The notes beneath the pieces are model-generated. The model saw only the letters and a list, made by a program, of their open reading frames with translations, was not told the DNA's origin and did not search any database. Position numbers and translations under genes: made by a program. Below are positions 26,618 to 36,544 of a stretch of 64,000 nt of DNA, piece after piece. Every line of letters starts with the position of its first letter. The stretch's first letter is position 1. Source of the DNA: Anaeromassilibacillus sp. An250 (GTDB lineage: Bacteria; Bacillota; Clostridia; Oscillospirales; Acutalibacteraceae); NCBI RefSeq assembly GCF_002159845.1, contig NZ_NFJK01000005.1:62001-126000 (forward strand). The letters are read 5' to 3'.

Positions 26618-29067
26618 TGCCAATCCTTTTTGCACGTGTGGCGGTAGAGAATACCGCCTATCATTTCGACAAAGCATTTGATTACCTCATACCGGAAGAG
26701 CTTTTAGAACAGGCCAAGCCGGGCTGCCGGGTTCTTGTGCCGTTTGGCGCTGGGAACGCACAACGGCTTGCGATGATTCTGGAGGTTTCTCCGGAAAAGG
26801 AAACCCAAAATACGACGAAACAAGTGGTGGCGGTGCTGGATGAAGCGCCGCTTCTTACTAATGAAGCCATCCAGCTAGTCTTTTGGCTCAAGGACCGCTA
26901 CTTTTGTACGCTGTTTGAAGCGGTGAAGCTGCTGCTTCCTGCAGGGATTCATTACCGGATGAAAACCGAGTATGCCCTGGCAAAAGGCAGGCCAGTGGAG
27001 AAGGAGGCGCTTTCCAAAGAGGAATCTGCGCTGATCGAGTACCTCGCCGGAAAAGGCAAGCCCGTCGAACGTGAGAAACTACTCAAGGCCATGGGACTTC
27101 CTGCGGACAGCCCATTGCCGGAAAATCTGTTTAAGCGCGGTCTGCTGGAAAAGACGGGCGCCGCCGTGCGGCAAATCAAGGATGCAGCGCAGAAGATGGT
27201 CCGGCTTACTGGCGAAGAATCACCCTCTAAGCTGACGCCAAAGCAGCGGGCAGTATGCCAGGTTTTGCAAGAGGCGGGAGCTGCTTCTCTGAAAGAGCTG
27301 TGCTATTTCGCAGGAGTGACGCCTGCTGTGGTCAATGCACTGGTGACAAAGGGCGTGGTCTGTTACTACGAAGCGGAGGTCTACCGAAATCCCTACGATC
27401 AGGTGCAGGACCCGGCAGAGGAAAAGGAAATTGTCCTTTCAGAAGAGCAGCAAACGGCCTTTCAAAATCTGTTGGCCCAGTACCGCGAGGAAACCGGAGG
27501 TGTCTCTTTGCTGTTTGGCGTCACAGGAAGCGGGAAGACTTCGGTCTTTATGCGCTTGATCGACGAGGTGCTCGCCGACGGGAAGAACGTCATTGTCATG
27601 GTGCCGGAGATCTCGCTGACGCCGCAAAGCCTGGCGCTGTTCCATCGCCGGTATGGACGGCGGGTGGCGGTATTTCATAGCGGCCTCTCGCTTTCTGAGC
27701 GCTTGGACGAATGGAAACGGGTACGCCGCGGGGAAGTTTCCATCGCGGTCGGCACGCGGTCGGCGGTGTTCGCCCCATTCGATAACCTGGGGCTGGTGAT
27801 TTTGGACGAAGAGCAGGAGCACACCTATAAGTCGGAGTCTTCGCCGCGCTACCATGCGCGGGATGTGGCAAAGTTCCGCTGCGCGTATCACAAGACGCTC
27901 TTGGTGCTCGCCTCCGCAACTCCATCCATTGAGAGCTATTACTTTGCGCAGGCGGGGCGCTATACCTTGAACCGGCTGCCAAACCGCTACGGCGGAGCAA
28001 GGCTTCCTAATGTCCGGTTTGTGGACATGAATCGGGAATTGGAGGCCGGAAACGACAGCATTTACAGCCGGGAACTGCTGGCAGAAATTGAAAAAAACAG
28101 AAAAGTTCATAAGCAGTCCATTATTTTGTTAAACCGGCGTGGTTACAATACGTTTGTATCCTGCAAAGCGTGTGGGAACGTCGTAACCTGCCCGAATTGC
28201 AGCATTTCCCTGACCTACCATGCCGCGAATCAACGGCTGATGTGCCACTATTGCGGGTACTCCGTACCGTTTTCAACGGAATGCCCCACCTGCCATGAGA
28301 ATAAAGTCCACTATGCGGGATTTGGAACCCAACGCGCAGAAGAACAATTGCGGGAACTGCTCCCGGAGGTGCGGGTCCTGCGGCTGGACACGGACGCTGC
28401 TATGACACGCTTTGCCTATGAGGAAAAGTTACAGAGCTTTGCCCGCGGCGAGTACGATGTGATTGTCGGCACGCAAATGGTGGCAAAGGGATTGGATTTT
28501 GAGAATGTCACTCTGGTGGGCGTGCTCTCCGCAGACCAGGCGCTGTATGGGGACGATTTCCGCAGCTATGAGCGCGCTTTTGACCTGTTGACGCAGGTGG
28601 CCGGACGCGCAGGCCGCGGCCAATACGAGGGGGAAGCCATTATCCAGACCTTTACGCCGGAGAATACCGTGCTTTCCCTGGCGGCCCGGCAGGATTATCC
28701 CGCTTTTTATGAGGGGGAGATCGCCGTGCGCAAGGGGATGTTATATCCGCCGTTTGCAGATCTGTGCGTGGTCGGATTTGTTGGGACGCGGGAAGAAAAG
28801 GTCGCGCGTGCAAGCGAAGCCTTTTTGCAAATGCTCCGCACCCTGGCCCAGGCGGAATACCCACAGGAGCCAATGCGGGTTTTAAATCCCTCTCCCGCAT
28901 TAATCAGCAAGGTCAGCAATAAATATAGGTATAAATTGATCGTGAAATGCCGGAACAGCCGGAACTTCCGCAGGATGATTTCCCGGCTATTGACCGATTT
29001 TGCAAAGAACCGGACGTTCAGCGATGTAACTGCCTTTGCGGACATCAATCCGGATATGATTTTATAA
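26617..29067 (+). CDS. priA: Primosomal protein N' (PriA helicase)
   Basis: Restarts stalled replication forks, 816 aa. It has the N-terminal DNA-binding domain (VAVENTAYHFDKAFDYLIPE), Walker A GVTGSGKTSVF (about residue 302), the DEEQEH box, the zinc-binding insertion with eight cysteines between CKACGNVVTCPNC and CPTCHENK, and helicase motifs V/VI (VGTQMVAKGLDFENVTLVGV, QVAGRAGRG). All are intact. Length is slightly above the family average. The ATG overlaps the rpoZ stop. Confidence 0.97.
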   Translation: MPILFARVAVENTAYHFDKAFDYLIPEELLEQAKPGCRVLVPFGAGNAQRLAMILEVSPEKETQNTTKQVVAVLDEAPLLTNEAIQLVFWLKDRYFCTLFEAVKLLLPAGIHYRMKTEYALAKGRPVEKEALSKEESALIEYLAGKGKPVEREKLLKAMGLPADSPLPENLFKRGLLEKTGAAVRQIKDAAQKMVRLTGEESPSKLTPKQRAVCQVLQEAGAASLKELCYFAGVTPAVVNALVTKGVVCYYEAEVYRNPYDQVQDPAEEKEIVLSEEQQTAFQNLLAQYREETGGVSLLFGVTGSGKTSVFMRLIDEVLADGKNVIVMVPEISLTPQSLALFHRRYGRRVAVFHSGLSLSERLDEWKRVRRGEVSIAVGTRSAVFAPFDNLGLVILDEEQEHTYKSESSPRYHARDVAKFRCAYHKTLLVLASATPSIESYYFAQAGRYTLNRLPNRYGGARLPNVRFVDMNRELEAGNDSIYSRELLAEIEKNRKVHKQSIILLNRRGYNTFVSCKACGNVVTCPNCSISLTYHAANQRLMCHYCGYSVPFSTECPTCHENKVHYAGFGTQRAEEQLRELLPEVRVLRLDTDAAMTRFAYEEKLQSFARGEYDVIVGTQMVAKGLDFENVTLVGVLSADQALYGDDFRSYERAFDLLTQVAGRAGRGQYEGEAIIQTFTPENTVLSLAARQDYPAFYEGEIAVRKGMLYPPFADLCVVGFVGTREEKVARASEAFLQMLRTLAQAEYPQEPMRVLNPSPALISKVSNKYRYKLIVKCRNSRNFRRMISRLLTDFAKNRTFSDVTAFADINPDMIL

Positions 29068-29114
29068 AGAAGAGGAACTATAAAAAATAAGAGTTTAATA
29101 TGGGAGGAATTACA

Positions 29115-29588
29115 ATGGCCATTCGCAATATTGTAAAAGATGGGGACGAAATCCTGACGAAGGTTTGCCGTCCGGTCGAAAAATTCGACGAGAAATTGGG
29201 CGTTTTGCTGGACGATATGATCGAGACGATGAAGTCTGCGGACGGCGTCGGCCTCGCAGCGCCACAGGTGGGCATCCGCCGCCGCGTCGTGGTGATCGAT
29301 GTGGGGAGCGGCCCCATCGAAATGGTAAATCCGGAGATCGTGGAGCAGAGCGGCGAGCAGGAATGCGTCGAAGGGTGCCTGTCCTTCCCGGGGCAGTATG
29401 GAATTACCAAGCGCCCGATGCGCGTCCTGGTGCGCGCCCAGAACCGCGAGGGCAAGACCTTTGAGCTGGAAGGGGAAGAACTGCTGGCAACCGCCTGTTG
29501 CCATGAGATCGACCACCTCAACGGTGTGGTGTTCAAATCCCATGTTTTGCGGATGCTGTCCCCGGAGGAGCTACAGAAACTTCAGTAA
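29115..29588 (+). CDS. def: Peptide deformylase
   Basis: Removes the formyl group from nascent N-termini; 157 aa. The three motifs are present: GVGLAAPQVG, EGCLSFPG (metal Cys) and HEIDHLNGVV (metal His pair and catalytic Glu). The ATG at 29115 follows GGGAGG; the ATG at 29100 lies in front of that site and is rejected. It precedes fmt, its functional partner. Confidence 0.97.
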   Translation: MAIRNIVKDGDEILTKVCRPVEKFDEKLGVLLDDMIETMKSADGVGLAAPQVGIRRRVVVIDVGSGPIEMVNPEIVEQSGEQECVEGCLSFPGQYGITKRPMRVLVRAQNREGKTFELEGEELLATACCHEIDHLNGVVFKSHVLRMLSPEELQKLQ

Positions 29589-29614
29589 TTTAATCGCGGA
29601 TAGGATGATGAAAA

Positions 29615-30553
29615 TTGCGGATTCTATTTATGGGAACGCCGGATTTTGCCGTTCCATGCCTGCAAAGCCTGCTGGACGCAGGACATGAGGTGTGTGCGGT
29701 ATTTACCCAACCGGATAAGCCGAAGGGCCGGGGCTATGCCATGACGCCGCCGCCGGTGAAAGTGCTGGCGATGGAGCACGATATACCGGTCTATCAGCCG
29801 AAAACGCTGCGCACGCCCGAAGCGGCGCAGCAGATCCGAGAGATGCAGCCCGACTGCATTGTCGTTGTGGCATATGGAAAGATTTTGCCCAAGGAGATTT
29901 TGGAGATCCCGCCGTACGGCTGCATCAATGTGCATGCATCGTTGCTTCCGAAATACCGCGGGGCGGCGCCCATTCAATGGGCGGTGCTCAATGGGGAGAA
30001 GGAGACCGGCGTCACAACCATGTATATGGCCGAGGGACTGGATACAGGCGACATGCTTTTGAAATCGCACACAGAGATCGGGCCGGAGGAGACCGCCGGA
30101 GAGCTGCATGACCGCCTTTCCAAAATGGGGGCGGAATTGATCGTGGAAACCTTGAAGGAGGTCGAAGCAGGCACGGTCCGCCGCAAGCCACAGGGCGATG
30201 CAGAGACCAGCTATGCTTCCATGCTGACCAAGGAACTCGGCAAGATCGATTGGGGCCGTCCGGCAGGGGAGCTGCACAATTTGGTGCGCGGGCTTTCCCC
30301 TTGGCCTGTAGCGGAGACGGTGTATAACAAAAAACGCCTGAAGATACACCGGGCGAAGGTTGTCCCGGGATTCGGCGGTGCGCCGGGCGAAGTAGCCCGC
30401 CGCAAGGACTGCTTTGTGGTGGCCTGCGGGGGCAATACCGCTCTGGAGTTGGAGACGGTTCAATATGAGGGCGGAAAGAGAATGGGCGGAAAAGAGTTCC
30501 TCTGTGGGCACCGGCTTGACCAGGGTGCGGTGCTTGGAGAGGCAAAGGAGTAA
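29615..30553 (+). CDS. fmt: Methionyl-tRNA formyltransferase
   Basis: Formylates initiator Met-tRNA with 10-formyl-THF; 312 aa. Begins RILFMGTPDFAVPCL; contains VVAYGKILPKEILEIPPYGCINVHASLLPKYRGAAPI with the catalytic Asn-His pair, and VTTMYMAEGLDTGDML with the catalytic Asp. The C-terminal tRNA-binding domain follows. The start is a TTG at 29615; no in-frame ATG precedes the conserved strand. Confidence 0.96.
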   Translation: MRILFMGTPDFAVPCLQSLLDAGHEVCAVFTQPDKPKGRGYAMTPPPVKVLAMEHDIPVYQPKTLRTPEAAQQIREMQPDCIVVVAYGKILPKEILEIPPYGCINVHASLLPKYRGAAPIQWAVLNGEKETGVTTMYMAEGLDTGDMLLKSHTEIGPEETAGELHDRLSKMGAELIVETLKEVEAGTVRRKPQGDAETSYASMLTKELGKIDWGRPAGELHNLVRGLSPWPVAETVYNKKRLKIHRAKVVPGFGGAPGEVARRKDCFVVACGGNTALELETVQYEGGKRMGGKEFLCGHRLDQGAVLGEAKE

Positions 30554-30559
30554 CATTTG

Positions 30560-31264
30560 ATGGGATTTTATTATTTTGATTACACGTATTTCCTGTTCAT
30601 GCTGCCAGCCCTGCTCATCAGTATGGTTGCGCAGTTCAAGGTGAACTCCACCTTCCAGAAGTATTCCCGTGTCAATACCGCACGCAATATGACTGGGGCG
30701 GACGCCGCCATGCGTGTGATGCAGTACGGCGGTGCATACGGTGTGCAGATTCGCCATATCGGAGGAAGCTTAAACGACAATTTCAACCCGTCCACCGGGA
30801 TCATCAGCCTATCGGACCCGGTATACGCGGCAACGTCCGTTTCGGCGGTGGGTGTGGCGGCGCATGAGGCGGGCCACGCGGTCCAACACGCACAGGGGTA
30901 TTTTCCCAATAAGATTCGCTCTGCGTTGGTGCCTGTCACACAGATCGGTTCCCGACTGGCAATGCCGCTGATTCTGATCGGTCTGCTTTTGCCGGTACAG
31001 TATGATGTCGTGGTAAACATCGGTATTGCGCTGTACAGCCTTTCTGTTCTGTTCCAGCTGGTCACCTTGCCAGTGGAATTCAATGCGAGCGCCAGAGCGC
31101 TTCAAGCGCTGGACGCAACGGGCATTTTGTATCCAGAGGAGTTGGAGGGGGCCAAAAAGGTGCTTCGTGCGGCGGCTATGACGTATGTGGCTGCGACGTT
31201 TACAGCATTTTTGTCCCTGTTGCGTCTGCTTCTAATCTTTGGAGGCAGGAGGAATGACAATTGA
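30560..31264 (+). CDS. YugP-type zinc metallopeptidase (membrane)
   Basis: A 234-aa membrane protease-like protein. N-terminal helix FLFMLPALLISMVAQF, the zinc motif AAHEAGHAVQHAQGYF (HEAGH) near residue 110, hydrophobic helices at about 135-175, and a C-terminal helix, as in B. subtilis YugP. Substrate unknown. AAAGGAG precedes an adjacent TTG/ATG pair; the ATG at 30560 is used. Its stop overlaps the rsmB start. This gene is not part of the Bacillus version of the operon. Confidence 0.88.
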   Translation: MGFYYFDYTYFLFMLPALLISMVAQFKVNSTFQKYSRVNTARNMTGADAAMRVMQYGGAYGVQIRHIGGSLNDNFNPSTGIISLSDPVYAATSVSAVGVAAHEAGHAVQHAQGYFPNKIRSALVPVTQIGSRLAMPLILIGLLLPVQYDVVVNIGIALYSLSVLFQLVTLPVEFNASARALQALDATGILYPEELEGAKKVLRAAAMTYVAATFTAFLSLLRLLLIFGGRRNDN

Positions 31265-32598
31265 TGGCGGATGCAAGAGCAGCCGCGTTAGCGGCTTTGC
31301 TGCATGTGGATGAAAACGAGGGGTTTTCAAATTTGGTGTTGGATAAAACCCTTGCGAGATTCGCTTTGGAGCCGCGCGACGCGGCCCTGGCGTCCGCCAT
31401 TTTTTACGGCGTGTTGGAGCGCCGCCTGACTCTGGATTATTATATCGGGCAATTTGCCCGCACCCCCATCCATAAGATGACCCCGCAGGTGCGGGAGATC
31501 CTCCGCATCGGGGCCTATCAGATTCTATACCTCGAAAAAATCCCTCCCAGCGCCGCCGTGAATGTAGCGGTAGAGCTGGCAAAGCAAAACAAGGCTGTAA
31601 AGGCATCTGGCTTTATCAATGCGGTGCTGCGCAACCTGGTCCGGAACCGGGAAAAGCTGCAGTTACCGGATGAGAAAAAGAACCCGCTCCGGCATCTCAG
31701 CTTGAAATATTCGTGCCCAGAGTGGCTGATTTCTCTATGGCAAAAGGCCTATGGGCCGCAGTGTACCGGGCTTTTGCTGGATTCTCTTTCCGAGCACCCA
31801 CCGATCTATATCCGCTTGAATAATACGAAGGGCGATGAGGAATACTTACTGCGTCGGATGATGGAAGAAAATGTAAAGGCAAATCCCATTACACAAATTT
31901 CGCATGCAGCTGTGCTGGAAGCGTCCGGTTCTGTGCCATCTTTGCGGTCTTTTCAAGAGGGATTGTTCCATGTACAGGACCTTTCCTCGCAATTGTGTGC
32001 AACACTCCTGGGGGCAAAGCCGGGGGAGCGCGTGTTGGACGTTTGTGCGGCGCCGGGAGGTAAGACATTTACCATCGCGGAACAGATGGAAAACAGCGGG
32101 GAGGTTCTCGCCTTTGACCAATATAAAGGGAAGGTACGCTTGATCCGTGAGGGAGCAAAGCGGTTGGGGCTGACCTGTATCCATGCGGAACTCCGCGACG
32201 CCCTGCGGCCGGAACAGCCTTTGGAATGTGCGGACCGTGTCCTTTGCGACGCGCCGTGTTCTGGATTGGGCATCCTCCGCCGCAAGCCGGAAATTCGATA
32301 TAAATCGCCTTCTGCACTTGACAGTTTGCCGGATTTGCAGTACCGTATTCTGAGTAAAACCTCCGAATTGGTAAAAAGCGGAGGCGTTTTGCTTTACTCC
32401 ACCTGTACGCTGAATCCAGCAGAAAATGGGGAGGTAGCGCGACGCTTCCTGGAAGAACATCCCGACTTTGTCCCGAGGGCATTGCACTTGTCGCAGGGGA
32501 TGCGGCGTGCCATTGAGGAGCCGGAAAACGAATGGACGCTTATGCCGCATGTGCATGGGACGGACGGTTTCTTCGTCGCTTCCTTCCAGCGCCGGTGA
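31264..32598 (+). CDS. rsmB: 16S rRNA m5C967 methyltransferase RsmB
   Basis: Methylates C967 of 16S rRNA with SAM; 444 aa. An N-terminal NusB-like domain (about 1-135: ADARAAALAALLHVDENEGF), a linker, then the Rossmann methyltransferase domain with VLDVCAAPGGKTFTIAEQM, the PCS motif in LCDAPCSGLGILRRKPEI and the TC motif in LLYSTCTLNPAENGEV, giving both catalytic cysteines. The ATG at 31264 shares its first base with the yugP stop; AGGAGG lies eleven bases upstream and a TTG at 31261 is the alternative. Confidence 0.95.
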   Translation: MADARAAALAALLHVDENEGFSNLVLDKTLARFALEPRDAALASAIFYGVLERRLTLDYYIGQFARTPIHKMTPQVREILRIGAYQILYLEKIPPSAAVNVAVELAKQNKAVKASGFINAVLRNLVRNREKLQLPDEKKNPLRHLSLKYSCPEWLISLWQKAYGPQCTGLLLDSLSEHPPIYIRLNNTKGDEEYLLRRMMEENVKANPITQISHAAVLEASGSVPSLRSFQEGLFHVQDLSSQLCATLLGAKPGERVLDVCAAPGGKTFTIAEQMENSGEVLAFDQYKGKVRLIREGAKRLGLTCIHAELRDALRPEQPLECADRVLCDAPCSGLGILRRKPEIRYKSPSALDSLPDLQYRILSKTSELVKSGGVLLYSTCTLNPAENGEVARRFLEEHPDFVPRALHLSQGMRRAIEEPENEWTLMPHVHGTDGFFVASFQRR

Positions 32599-32679
32599 CA
32601 AAAGACGGATAAAAAAGCGGGAAAAGCATCCGGAAAAGCAGGCCGGTCTAGGCCGCCGGATGCGTGGGAGAGTGTAAAT

Positions 32680-33741
32680 TTGGCTTTACAGGACATCAAA
32701 TCAATGACGTTGGAAGAGTTGCGTGCGGATTTTGCCGCGCAAGGGCAGCCGGCCTTCCATGCGTTACAGGTGTACCGATGGCTCCATCGGGGCGTGCGCT
32801 CCTTTTCGGAGATGTCGGATCAATCAAAGGCATTCCGCCAAAAGCTGTCCGAACGCTATTACATAGCTGCGGCGGAAATCGAACAGCGGTTGGTTTCCAA
32901 GCTGGACGGCACAGCCAAGTATCTGCTGCGCCTGCCGGACGGCGAACATGTGGAATGCGTGCTGATGGAGTACCACCACGGCTATTCCATCTGTATTTCC
33001 AGCCAGGTGGGGTGCAAAATGAACTGTTCGTTCTGCGCCACGGGGAAAAGCGGCTTCTCTCGGCATCTGACGGCTTCCGAGATGCTTTCCCAAATCCAGA
33101 CGGTTCAACAGGATCAAGGTATTCGGATTTCCAACGTGGTGCTGATGGGCATGGGAGAACCGCTTGACAACTATCAAAATGTCCTCCGTTTTTTGGAGCT
33201 GGTCTCCTCCGATGAAGGTATGAACATTGGGATGCGGCATATCTCGCTTTCCACCTGTGGGATCGTGGATAAAATTTACGACTTGGCGGAGCGGAAGCTT
33301 CAGCTTACGCTGTCGGTTTCCCTCCATGCACCGAACGATGCAATCCGTTCACAAACCATGCCGGTCAACAACCGATGGGGGGTAGACGAGCTTTTGACCG
33401 CCTGCCGCGCCTATGCAGAGACAACGGGACGGCGCATCTCCTTCGAATATGCGATGATCAGCGGTGTGAACGATACGGCCGCATGTGCAAAGGAGCTGGC
33501 GGCGCGGCTGCACGGGATGCTATGCCACGTCAATTTGATTCCCGTCAACGAGGTTAAAGGCAATTCCTATCGGAAGAGCTCCAACGAACAGATTCAAAGG
33601 TTTATCCGGATTCTCTCGGAGAAGGGGATCACCGCGACCGTGCGGCGAACGCTCGGTTCAGACATCAATGCTTCCTGCGGGCAGCTGCGGCGTAGGTATC
33701 AAGAGGAGGTGGCCAATGTTGCAGATCTATATGAAAACTGA
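32680..33741 (+). CDS. rlmN: 23S rRNA m2A2503 / tRNA m2A37 methyltransferase RlmN
   Basis: Radical SAM enzyme of 353 aa methylating A2503 in 23S rRNA and A37 in some tRNAs. The cluster motif is CKMNCSFCATG (CX3CX2C). Also seen: VLMGMGEPLDNYQNV, LSVSLHAPNDAIRS, the resolving-cysteine region near the end (LGSDINASCGQLRRRY), and HVNLIPVNEV. It uses a TTG start with GGGAGAG upstream. The gap to rsmB is 81 bases without visible signals. Confidence 0.96.
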   Translation: MALQDIKSMTLEELRADFAAQGQPAFHALQVYRWLHRGVRSFSEMSDQSKAFRQKLSERYYIAAAEIEQRLVSKLDGTAKYLLRLPDGEHVECVLMEYHHGYSICISSQVGCKMNCSFCATGKSGFSRHLTASEMLSQIQTVQQDQGIRISNVVLMGMGEPLDNYQNVLRFLELVSSDEGMNIGMRHISLSTCGIVDKIYDLAERKLQLTLSVSLHAPNDAIRSQTMPVNNRWGVDELLTACRAYAETTGRRISFEYAMISGVNDTAACAKELAARLHGMLCHVNLIPVNEVKGNSYRKSSNEQIQRFIRILSEKGITATVRRTLGSDINASCGQLRRRYQEEVANVADLYEN

Positions 33742-34447
33742 TATTGGCCTTGTGCGCCATTCCAATCAGGACGCGGTAAAAGCGGGCGTACTCTCCGGCA
33801 ATACGGCCTGGGCCGTCGTTTGCGACGGGATGGGCGGTGCGAATGGCGGGAATATCGCCAGTGCGCTTGCGGTCGATTTGATTTCCGAGCAAATTCTCAG
33901 CTCCGGGAGCGAGCATATCACAGATCAGTCCATTAAGAACCTGATGATCTCCGCCATCTACAATGCAAATTTGGCGATCTACGACCGCGCAATGGCGGAT
34001 GAAACCCTGGCGGGGATGGGTACCACGGTGGTAGCAGCCATCGTCTCCGGCGGGGTGGCGCATATCGCCCATGCAGGGGATAGTCGGGCATACCTGCTCA
34101 CGCGGGAAGGCCTGCGGCAAATTACAACGGACCACTCAATGGTGCAGGAATTGGTAAACAGCGGGGATCTGACCACTCAACAGGCCAGGCGCCACCCGCA
34201 GAAGAATATTATCACCCGCGCGTTGGGCGTGGAATCTGGCATCGAGATCGACTACTGCGAATGTAAATTTTCCGGCGATGATCTGCTGCTTCTCTGCACA
34301 GACGGTTTGACCAACTATGTGGAGGAAGAGCAGATCGAGCGGCTCGCCCGGGAACTAGAAGCCCGGCTTCTGCCGGATCGACTGATCGCTTTGGCAAAAA
34401 GCGGCGGCGGCGGGGACAATGTCACGGTCGCTGTTATCAGACACTAA
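33716..34447 (+). CDS. prpC: PP2C-type Ser/Thr protein phosphatase (PrpC/Stp)
   Basis: Dephosphorylates targets of the PASTA kinase; 243 aa. The PP2C metal-binding motifs are present: TDIGLVRHSNQDAV, VVCDGMGGANGG, HAGDSRAYLL, and the C-terminal LLCTDGLTNYV and GGGGDNVTVAVI. The ATG at 33716 has AGGAGGT and overlaps the rlmN end by 26 bp. The kinase gene follows 21 bases downstream, the standard pair. Confidence 0.95.
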   Translation: MLQIYMKTDIGLVRHSNQDAVKAGVLSGNTAWAVVCDGMGGANGGNIASALAVDLISEQILSSGSEHITDQSIKNLMISAIYNANLAIYDRAMADETLAGMGTTVVAAIVSGGVAHIAHAGDSRAYLLTREGLRQITTDHSMVQELVNSGDLTTQQARRHPQKNIITRALGVESGIEIDYCECKFSGDDLLLLCTDGLTNYVEEEQIERLARELEARLLPDRLIALAKSGGGGDNVTVAVIRH

Positions 34448-34468
34448 CGGTATTGGAGATGATGTTTC

Positions 34469-36544
34469 ATGGATAAGTATACGGGAAAACGGCTTGATGG
34501 GCGTTATGAGATTCACGAGTTGATTGGTGTTGGAGGAATGGCGTATGTATACCGTGCCTACGATATTATTGACGACCGCACGGTTGCAATCAAGATTCTG
34601 AAGGACGAATTTCTGGGAAATCAGGATTTCATCCGCCGCTTTAAGAATGAATCCAAGGCCATCGCGGTCCTCTCCCATCCCAATATTGTGAAGGTGTACG
34701 ACGTCAGCTTCGGCGACCGTATCCAGTACATTGTGGAGGAATACATCGACGGCATTACCTTGAAAGAATATCTGGACCAGCAGCGTGAGCTCAAATGGAA
34801 AGAGGCGGTCTACCTCACCCTGCAAATCCTGCGTGCACTGAATCATGCGCACAGCAAAGGCATTGTCCACCGGGACATCAAGCCGCAGAATATCATGCTG
34901 TTGCAGGATGGCACCATCAAGGTGACGGATTTCGGCATCGCCCGCTTCTCCCGCAGCGAAACGCGCACCATGACCGACAAGGCGATCGGCTCCGTCCACT
35001 ATATTGCGCCGGAACAGGCGCGCGGGGAGGTGGCCGACGAGCGTGCGGACATCTATTCTGTGGGCGTGATGCTGTATGAGATGTTGACGGGCACCCTGCC
35101 GTTTGAGGCGGATAACGCGGTCTCCGTGGCGATCATGCAGCTGCAAGCGGACCCCAAACCGCCACGCGACATCAACCCCGCCATCCCGGAGGGGCTGGAA
35201 GAGATCACCATGCGCGCTATGCAGAAAAATCCCGACCAGCGGTATCAATCCGCGGCGGAAATGCTGGAGGATATCGAGGCGTTCCAGCGCAACCCAAGCA
35301 TCAGCTTCCAGTATAAGTATTTTATCGATGAGAAGCCCACGAAATACGTGAATGCCATCAGTGCGGTGCGCAATGGCCGGGCGCCTTCCTACAACGATGG
35401 ATACGACTACGACGACTATGAGGAAGAACCTCCGCGCCGTAGGCAGAGCAGCAGCGGTGGAAACAACAAAAAGACCATGATGGTGGTCTTGGGCATTCTG
35501 GCGGCCTTTCTGATCGTCGCGCTGAGCATTGGCATTGCGGCGATTTTCCGCAGCTGTAGTACACAGCCGGACGACACGATGACCATGCCGAACCTGGTCG
35601 GGCAGCTATATACAGACGTCCAGAACAACGAAGAATATGCGTTCAAATTCTCTGTGGAAACGAGGGAGGATTCCTCGCAGGAGACGGGAATTATTTTGGA
35701 TCAGACGCCTGCGGCTGGCATGTCTGTCAAGAAAGATGGAGAGGTCCTGCTGGTGGTTAACAGCGGTGCGAAAACCATCAACGTGCCGGACGTAACCAAT
35801 TACCTCCAGGCGGATGCAGAGCAAACGCTGCAAAACGCAGGGTTCGAAACCACGGTCATTGAAGTGCCAGATGATAAAATCGCAGCCGGCTATGTCACAA
35901 GCACGGAGCCAAAGGGCAACGCCACGGCGCCGGAGGGCAGCACCGTCAAGATTTTGGTCAGCACCGGACCGGAAAATGAACAGATCGCGGTTCCGAATGT
36001 GATTGACAAAAATATCGAGGCGGCAAGAACCGAAATTGAGGCCGCAGGGCTTCAGGTGGGTGATGTCACTCTTCAGGACGACAGCGACAAGCCGGAGAAT
36101 ACCGTCATTGAGACCAACCCGCTGCCGGGCGTGCCGGTCGATCCGGACACCAAGGTCAACATTGTGGTCAGCTCCGGAAAGCAGTCGGAAAAGACCCTGG
36201 AGGCCAATGTGCATTTGCCGCTGAATGTCTCCCACGACATCGAGCTCAAAGCGTATCTCGACGGCACCGTGATGGAAGACGGCGTCCGCACGGTGAACCC
36301 GGCTTACAACAATCTCTGCACCATCAAGGTAACGGGCACCTCGGGACAGAAGACCTTGGTGATTGAGCTGGATGGCAATAAGTATGCGGTGTTTATTATG
36401 GACTTCGACACCGGGAAGCCCAGCCAGGTGGAGAGCTATCCATATGTCGATCCCGGTTCGCCTTCTTCGGATACACCCGGAACAGACACAGAGGAAGATT
36501 GGGGCGATATTCCGACCAATCTCCCCATCACGCCGACCGAATGA
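34469..36544 (+). CDS. prkC: PASTA-domain Ser/Thr protein kinase (PrkC/Stk)
   Basis: A 691-aa membrane kinase sensing peptidoglycan fragments or lipid II. The Hanks-type kinase domain covers about 10-275: GVGGMAYVYRAYD, VAIKILK, HRDIKPQNIML, DFGIARF, and the APE-like IAPEQARGEVADERADIYS. A juxtamembrane linker with a KK cluster precedes one transmembrane helix (about 336-357). Outside are three PASTA repeats (about 370-435, 438-503, 507-573), then a unique 110-residue C-terminal domain ending in a Pro/Thr/Asp-rich tail. The stop overlaps the rsgA start. Confidence 0.95.
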   Translation: MDKYTGKRLDGRYEIHELIGVGGMAYVYRAYDIIDDRTVAIKILKDEFLGNQDFIRRFKNESKAIAVLSHPNIVKVYDVSFGDRIQYIVEEYIDGITLKEYLDQQRELKWKEAVYLTLQILRALNHAHSKGIVHRDIKPQNIMLLQDGTIKVTDFGIARFSRSETRTMTDKAIGSVHYIAPEQARGEVADERADIYSVGVMLYEMLTGTLPFEADNAVSVAIMQLQADPKPPRDINPAIPEGLEEITMRAMQKNPDQRYQSAAEMLEDIEAFQRNPSISFQYKYFIDEKPTKYVNAISAVRNGRAPSYNDGYDYDDYEEEPPRRRQSSSGGNNKKTMMVVLGILAAFLIVALSIGIAAIFRSCSTQPDDTMTMPNLVGQLYTDVQNNEEYAFKFSVETREDSSQETGIILDQTPAAGMSVKKDGEVLLVVNSGAKTINVPDVTNYLQADAEQTLQNAGFETTVIEVPDDKIAAGYVTSTEPKGNATAPEGSTVKILVSTGPENEQIAVPNVIDKNIEAARTEIEAAGLQVGDVTLQDDSDKPENTVIETNPLPGVPVDPDTKVNIVVSSGKQSEKTLEANVHLPLNVSHDIELKAYLDGTVMEDGVRTVNPAYNNLCTIKVTGTSGQKTLVIELDGNKYAVFIMDFDTGKPSQVESYPYVDPGSPSSDTPGTDTEEDWGDIPTNLPITPTE

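Noticed and set aside
29624-30757. 377-codon minus-strand frame opposite fmt
   Set aside because: Shadow of fmt, with no recognisable domain.
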